A DNA stretch of 8,961 nt, from the NCBI GenBank assembly GCA_049642465.1, contig JBAROV010000121.1, positions 1-8,961 of the forward strand, read 5' to 3'. The DNA is from CAWDPQ01 sp049642465 (lineage in GTDB: Bacteria > Acidobacteriota > Vicinamibacteria > Vicinamibacterales > 2-12-FULL-66-21). The position numbers and the translations under genes were made by a program. The notes below the pieces were generated by a model. The model was not told the origin of the DNA. It ran no database searches and saw only the letters and a program-made list of their open reading frames with translations. Below are positions 5,166-8,961 of the stretch, in pieces. Each line of letters starts with the position of its first letter. Positions within the stretch are counted from its first letter, which is position 1.

Positions 5166-8165
5166 ATGAGGGGTGGATTGCGGACCCGCCGTTTCGTTTC
5201 ATTTGCCCTGCTGTGCGCAGGAGCGGTGCTCGCCCGTGATGGCCAGAATGCCGGCGGTCCGCTGTCTCCTGAACAAGCACTCGCCAGCTTCGAGCTGGAA
5301 CCGGATTACCGAATCGAGATTGCGGCTGCGGAGCCCTTGATAAAGGACCCGGTGGCCATGACGTTCGACGAACGGGGTCGCCTCTATGTGGTGGAGAACC
5401 GCGGCTATCCTGGTCCGCTCGAAGGGATCTCGACAACCGAGGCCCTGGGAGTCATCGCGCTCCTGGAAGACAAGAATGGCGATGGACGCTACGACACGCG
5501 GTCCGATTTCGCCAGCGGTCTTACCTACCCCAATGGCATCATGCCGTGGAACGGCGGCGTGTTTGTCACCTGCGCACCAGACATTCTGTACTTGAAGGAC
5601 ACCACCGGCGACGGCGTCGCGGATGAACGGCGCGTCGTGCTCACGGGTTTCGAGACGACGAAAACGCCGCAGATTCGCGTGAGCCATCCAACGCTCGGCA
5701 TCGACAATTGGGTCTACCTCACGAGTGGGTTGAACAGCGGGCGCGTGAACGCACCGGATCATGCAGCGCGCGCCCCGGTCACATTCACCGCGAGCGACTC
5801 ACGGTTCAACCCGTTTACGTTCGAGTTCGAGTTGACTGGAGGGCGCAGTCAGTACGGTCTCACGTTTGACGACTACGGACGCCGGTTCACCTGCGCCAAC
5901 CGCAATCCGGTGTGGCACGTGGTGCTCGAATCGCGCCATCTGAAGCGCAATCCGCACCTGGCGTTTTCAGAAACGGTACAGGAAGTCTCGACGGTCGGCG
6001 GGCAGGCAACCGTCTGGCCCATCAGCGCTGACATGACAACCGCGTCGTTCATGCCGAGCCTGCTCGGGGCGCCGCACGTCGGGACGTTTACGGCAGCAAG
6101 CGGTGTGCACGTCCATCGCGGCGACGCCCTGCCTCAGGAACACCAGAACAGCATTTTCATCTGTGAGTCAGCACAGAACCTCGTCCAGCGACAAGTGCTT
6201 TCTCCCAACGGTGTCACGTTCACGTCACGGCCGGCGCGGAGCGGCCGCGAGTTCCTGGCGTCCCGAGACAACTGGTTCCGGCCAGTGTTCGCCGCCAACG
6301 GCCCCGACGGAGCACTCTATATCGTCGACATGTACCGCAAGACGATCGACCATCCACAGTACGTGCCGGAGGCGAGCCGTGCGCTGCTCGACTTCGAGGC
6401 TGGCCGAGAACGCGGCCGCATTTACCGCATCGTCGCGAAGAACTGGGAGGCCAGCAGGACGCGGATCGAGTTGGATCGGAGGAACGTCCCGGAGCTTGTA
6501 CGGACTCTCGAGCATCCAAACGCGTGGTGGCGGGAGACGGCGCAGCGACTGCTTCTCGAACGGCGCAACCGAGACGCACTGCCGGAGCTTCGCAAGCTCT
6601 CTCACGGGAGTCCCCGAGATGTGGCTCGTCTGCACGCGCTATGGACGCTGGAAGGGCTGGGAGCGCTCGAGACCGCCGACATCGGCGCCGCTCTGCGCGA
6701 TCGTGACGCCGGTATAAGGGAGAACGCGCTTCGTCTGGCCGAAACACGGCTCAGGAGGTCGCCAGTTCTCGTGCCGGACGTCATCCGGCTCGCCGGCGAT
6801 CAGAACGAACGCGTGCGATTTCAGGTGGCACTGGCGCTCGGCGAAACAGCCGATCCCCGAGCTGCCGCGGCGCTCGCGTCCATTGCGCAACGTGACGGCG
6901 CCGAGCCGTGGATCCGGGCCGCCATCCTCAGCTCGTTGAACGATCGAACGCACGAGTTCTTTCGCGCGTTCGCAGCAGCGTCCTCCTCGCCTGACACGGT
7001 CCGTGGTGCGATGATGCAGGATCTCGGTCAACTCTTTGGCGCCGCCGAGACGCCCGAGCGCTGCCTCGAATTGATTCTTCAGGTCTCGAATCCTGGCGGT
7101 GAAGCCGACTGGCAATCCGCCGCTCTTGTCGGAATCGCGCGCGGTTTGCAGAGACGGGGACTCGGTGGGGAAGGCCGCTCCGGGCTCATGACGTTGTTAT
7201 CGACCGAGTCCCCGCAGGCGAACGCCGCTCGCCAGCACGTTTCGGGCCTGCTGGCACGATCGCGGGCGCAGGCGCTCGACGCGCGGGCCCCTGCGAGCGT
7301 GCGCCTCGCGGCGATTGGGCTGCTGGGCTACACGGATTATTCAACAGCCGGAAAGACACTCGAGAGCCTGCTGGCGCCGCAGCATCCGATCGAGTTCCAG
7401 GTGGCCGCTGTGCGGGCCCTCGCGCAACTGCCCGAGCGCGTGGCCGCCGCGGCTCTCGTCGAGCGGCGCCGCTGGTTGTCCTTCACCCCGGAGGTTCGCG
7501 AAGCCGCGCTTTCAGCGCTCACCGCGGACGAGCCACGGACTCTCGTGCTCCTCGACGCGGTTGAGGATGGTTCGATCGCGAGAACGGTCATGAGCCCTTC
7601 GCGGCGGAGCCGGTTGACGAACCATAGGAATGCATCGATCCAGAAGCGCGCGCGGGCACTCTTTGCACCACTCGATTCGGGGGATCGGATGCAGGCGTAT
7701 GAACGCCTTCGCGGGACGGTGTTGAAACATCCCTTTAACGCTGCCTCGGGCCAACGAACATTTTCCAGGTACTGCGCCACGTGTCACACGTTCGACGGTG
7801 CCGGGGGAACACTGGGGCCGGATCTGAGCGGCATTCGCAATCAGCCGGCTGAGGCGATTCTGCTTCACGTCCTCGTACCCGACTACGAAATCACCCCGGG
7901 GTATTACGCGTATGTGGTTGAGACGCGTGACGGACGAACGCTCGTCGGACGACTGGAATCAGAGGCGCCGAACAGTCTGTTATTGCGAGACGCTGCGTCC
8001 CAGCCGCACGTGGTCCTTCGAAGTCAGATCCTCTCCATGACGGCCTCGCCGAACTCATTGATGCCCAACGAGCTGGAACGCGCGATGTCAGAACAGGAAC
8101 TGGCGGATCTGATTGGCTATCTGAAGAGTCCGCGAAGAACCGACGCGCCAATCGGACGTCGCTGA
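5166..8165 (+). CDS. Exported beta-propeller/HEAT-repeat/cytochrome c fusion (PVC-type heme-binding protein)
   Basis: The 999-aa protein has a signal peptide (about 1-23, ending AVLA) and three parts. Residues about 35-425 form a membrane-bound-dehydrogenase-type propeller, recognised by DPVAMTFDERGRLYVVENRGYPG, by two DxxGDG loops (EDKNGDGRYD, KDTTGDGVADE) and by the closing DMYRKTIDHPQYVP near 388-401. Residues about 435-850 hold helical HEAT-like repeats rich in Ala, Leu and Arg. Residues about 860-985 are a c-type heme domain: CATCH at 870-874 binds heme, and M966 in SLMPNELE is the likely sixth ligand. This layout is the family first named from Pirellula and Verrucomicrobium. Family members are thought to oxidise sugars or other substrates and pass electrons to periplasmic carriers; substrate unknown. 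The ATG at 5166 is chosen because the signal peptide begins there; an upstream in-frame start at 4989 lies within the ceramidase gene and adds no signal. Adjacent genes suggest a shared pathway with the hydrolase. Confidence 0.93.
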   Translation: MRGGLRTRRFVSFALLCAGAVLARDGQNAGGPLSPEQALASFELEPDYRIEIAAAEPLIKDPVAMTFDERGRLYVVENRGYPGPLEGISTTEALGVIALLEDKNGDGRYDTRSDFASGLTYPNGIMPWNGGVFVTCAPDILYLKDTTGDGVADERRVVLTGFETTKTPQIRVSHPTLGIDNWVYLTSGLNSGRVNAPDHAARAPVTFTASDSRFNPFTFEFELTGGRSQYGLTFDDYGRRFTCANRNPVWHVVLESRHLKRNPHLAFSETVQEVSTVGGQATVWPISADMTTASFMPSLLGAPHVGTFTAASGVHVHRGDALPQEHQNSIFICESAQNLVQRQVLSPNGVTFTSRPARSGREFLASRDNWFRPVFAANGPDGALYIVDMYRKTIDHPQYVPEASRALLDFEAGRERGRIYRIVAKNWEASRTRIELDRRNVPELVRTLEHPNAWWRETAQRLLLERRNRDALPELRKLSHGSPRDVARLHALWTLEGLGALETADIGAALRDRDAGIRENALRLAETRLRRSPVLVPDVIRLAGDQNERVRFQVALALGETADPRAAAALASIAQRDGAEPWIRAAILSSLNDRTHEFFRAFAAASSSPDTVRGAMMQDLGQLFGAAETPERCLELILQVSNPGGEADWQSAALVGIARGLQRRGLGGEGRSGLMTLLSTESPQANAARQHVSGLLARSRAQALDARAPASVRLAAIGLLGYTDYSTAGKTLESLLAPQHPIEFQVAAVRALAQLPERVAAAALVERRRWLSFTPEVREAALSALTADEPRTLVLLDAVEDGSIARTVMSPSRRSRLTNHRNASIQKRARALFAPLDSGDRMQAYERLRGTVLKHPFNAASGQRTFSRYCATCHTFDGAGGTLGPDLSGIRNQPAEAILLHVLVPDYEITPGYYAYVVETRDGRTLVGRLESEAPNSLLLRDAASQPHVVLRSQILSMTASPNSLMPNELERAMSEQELADLIGYLKSPRRTDAPIGRR

Positions 8166-8214
8166 CCGACAGGAACCTGCTTTGCAACACGAAGGTAGTC
8201 ACGCCTTTGCCGCA

Positions 8215-8220
8215 TGAGGT
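8215..8220 (+). promoter_or_regulatory. Shine-Dalgarno (TGAGGT) deciding the start of the small exported protein
   Basis: TGAGGT ends 7 nt before the ATG at 8228 and supports this start over an upstream in-frame TTG at 8207. It is one of the few clear ribosome binding sites in the window; the preceding genes of the run mostly lack one. Confidence 0.6.
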
Positions 8221-8227
8221 ACCTGCC

Positions 8228-8743
8228 ATGAAGACTCGATATCGATCCACCGCATCTCTGCTCGCGCTCGCTGTCACGGCGCTTTGTTGGGGTCTTTCCC
8301 TGCACGCGCAGCAGCTGACCCCGCCCCTCCCGCTCCCGGTCATCCTCCACGTTCCATCGCTCGTCGATTCCATCGACGTGATTGCCGGTCACCCGGTACG
8401 CGTCCTCGATGCGCGAGTCATTGAGGTCATCGACCCGCGGGCAATCCTCGTGGAATCCGCCACGAACTACCGGACCATTCGCGGTCAGCGCGACCGCATC
8501 ATCGTATTCATCGAGGATGGCAAGACGCGCCAGGCGCCGGAGCTTGCGATCGGATCCGCCGTGACCGTGGAAGGTGTGGCCCGAACGATCCTCAGTCTCC
8601 ACGTGACGAACGAAGTCGCATGGCCGGCTCGGCTGGATCGGCGCGAGGTCCAGAGGTCCGAGGTGAGTGGGGCGATCGTGCGCGCCGCGATCGTGACCGC
8701 CGAAGGCGTCGACGTCGCGGGCGGTCGAGATCAAGAGGATTAA
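8228..8743 (+). CDS. Small exported protein of unknown function, possible OB-like fold
   Basis: I do not recognise the family. The 171-aa product begins with a clear signal peptide: MKTRYRS, a hydrophobic core (SLLALAVTALCWGLSL) and a likely cleavage after LHA before QQ. The mature part is mostly short alternating strands, for example HPVRVLDARVIEVID, RAILVESATN, DRIIVFIEDG and LAIGSAVTVEGVARTIL. A charged turn and GxxVxVxG repeats resemble the strand order of small OB-fold proteins seen in the periplasm. This is a pattern impression, not a domain hit. No catalytic motif, cysteine pair or heme site is seen; the tail ends in GRDQED. It lies 62 bp after the cytochrome gene and may be the last gene of the same operon or carry its own promoter in that gap; I see no clear -10 there. 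Confidence 0.7.
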   Translation: MKTRYRSTASLLALAVTALCWGLSLHAQQLTPPLPLPVILHVPSLVDSIDVIAGHPVRVLDARVIEVIDPRAILVESATNYRTIRGQRDRIIVFIEDGKTRQAPELAIGSAVTVEGVARTILSLHVTNEVAWPARLDRREVQRSEVSGAIVRAAIVTAEGVDVAGGRDQED

Positions 8744-8793
8744 CAGGAGACCAGGAGATCAAGAAAACACAGGAGGTAAGGAGATCAGGAGCG
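8744..8793. repeat. Degenerate purine-rich 8-bp-period repeat (CAGGAGAY)
   Basis: Six 8-bp units follow the stop codon of the exported protein: 8744-8751, 8752-8759 and 8760-8767, a 2-base insert (CA), then 8770-8777, 8778-8785 and 8786-8793. Most read CAGGAG followed by two variable bases; the third is CAAGAAAA. The strand is almost all purine. It is unrelated in sequence to the GGGTGCCA array at 231-294 but has the same period. It contains several AGGAG words that could mimic ribosome binding sites. Confidence 0.7.
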
Positions 8794-8800
8794 ACTAATT

Positions 8801-8833
8801 ATGAAAGTTAAGACATCACCTCACAGTCAGTAG
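8801..8833 (+). CDS. Possible 10-codon mini-ORF after the repeat
   Basis: An ATG follows AGGAG (8787-8791) with a 9-base spacer and opens MKVKTSPHSQ before TAG. Spacing to the AGGAG is good, but this site is part of the repeat and can arise by chance. No function is suggested; a leader peptide or nothing are both possible. Confidence 0.12.
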   Translation: MKVKTSPHSQ

Positions 8834-8961
8834 CACCAGCGCGCTGCGCGCGCCGACCTGGCTGGTTGAGGCCGGCGTACTCCGCACGCCAGGCGATCCG
8901 TTTCTCCCTCGCCAGAAGGTCCGCTGAGAGATTCGGCCGACCGCAGATTAATGATCCTGGA
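8808..8961 (-). CDS. Possible C-terminal fragment of a minus-strand gene
   Basis: One minus-strand frame is open from the window edge to a TAA at 8808-8810, giving 50 residues with LSADLLAREKRIAWR and then AEYAGLNQPGRRAQRAG. The Ala/Arg-rich amphipathic look and GC-rich third positions are compatible with a real C-terminus but match no family I know. A plus-strand frame antisense to it is also open, so the call is weak. The stretch otherwise holds only a GC-rich self-complementary run (8839-8853). Confidence 0.25.
   Translation of the reverse strand, partial: PGSLICGRPNLSADLLAREKRIAWRAEYAGLNQPGRRAQRAGATDCEVMS

Noticed and set aside
5166..5240. Tat signal suggested by TRRFVSF at the cytochrome N-terminus
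   Set aside because: The match to the twin-arginine motif is partial, and c-type cytochromes need Sec export for heme attachment.
8839..8853. Self-complementary GCGCGCTGCGCGCGC as terminator
   Set aside because: No U tract follows, and simple GC alternation in high-GC DNA gives such runs by chance.

Overview
The window is high-GC bacterial DNA, most likely from an Acidobacteriota genome of the Vicinamibacteria type. This is an inference from gene style, with no marker gene to prove it. The signs are a Pkn-type Ser/Thr kinase N-terminus with the GAGGMGEVYRARD signature, a large propeller/HEAT/cytochrome c protein of the type first named in Pirellula and Verrucomicrobium, an exported methyltransferase, and intergenic DNA made of short 8-bp repeats.

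Layout. At 1-176 (minus) is the N-terminal end of a Ser/Thr protein kinase whose remainder lies outside the window. Its upstream spacer holds an 8 x 8-bp GGGTGCCA tandem array (231-294). Next comes a compact type II toxin-antitoxin module: an operator/promoter (309-351), an Xre/MbcA/ParS-type antitoxin (358-690) and a RES-domain toxin (687-1244) that overlaps it by GTGA. Convergent to the toxin is a winged-helix AlkZ-like protein (1306-2367, minus) with a QAQ motif. It shares a nearly symmetric divergent promoter region with the next gene.

From 2428 to about 8743 all genes read rightward with short gaps and probably form one operon: a RibD_C/DHFR-like reductase (2428-2949), an exported, probably lipid-anchored class I SAM methyltransferase (2980-3684), a short neutral/alkaline ceramidase-like hydrolase (3692-5149), a 999-aa exported beta-propeller/HEAT/cytochrome c protein (5166-8165) and a small exported protein of unknown function with a possible OB-like fold (8228-8743). 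Gaps are 30, 7, 16 and 62 bp. Four of the five products look exported, so the operon probably has an envelope or extracellular role, perhaps hydrolysis of an amide or lipid substrate (ceramidase-like) coupled to oxidation (cytochrome/propeller protein). The substrate cannot be read from the sequence.

The right end (8744-8961) holds a second, degenerate, purine-rich 8-bp repeat and possibly the C-terminal end of a minus-strand gene. I saw no tRNA, rRNA, CRISPR array, insertion sequence or convincing intrinsic terminator. The most interesting items are the operator architecture and probable leaderless start of the toxin-antitoxin module, the symmetric divergent promoter, the exported SAM-dependent methyltransferase, and the two unrelated 8-bp-period intergenic repeats.
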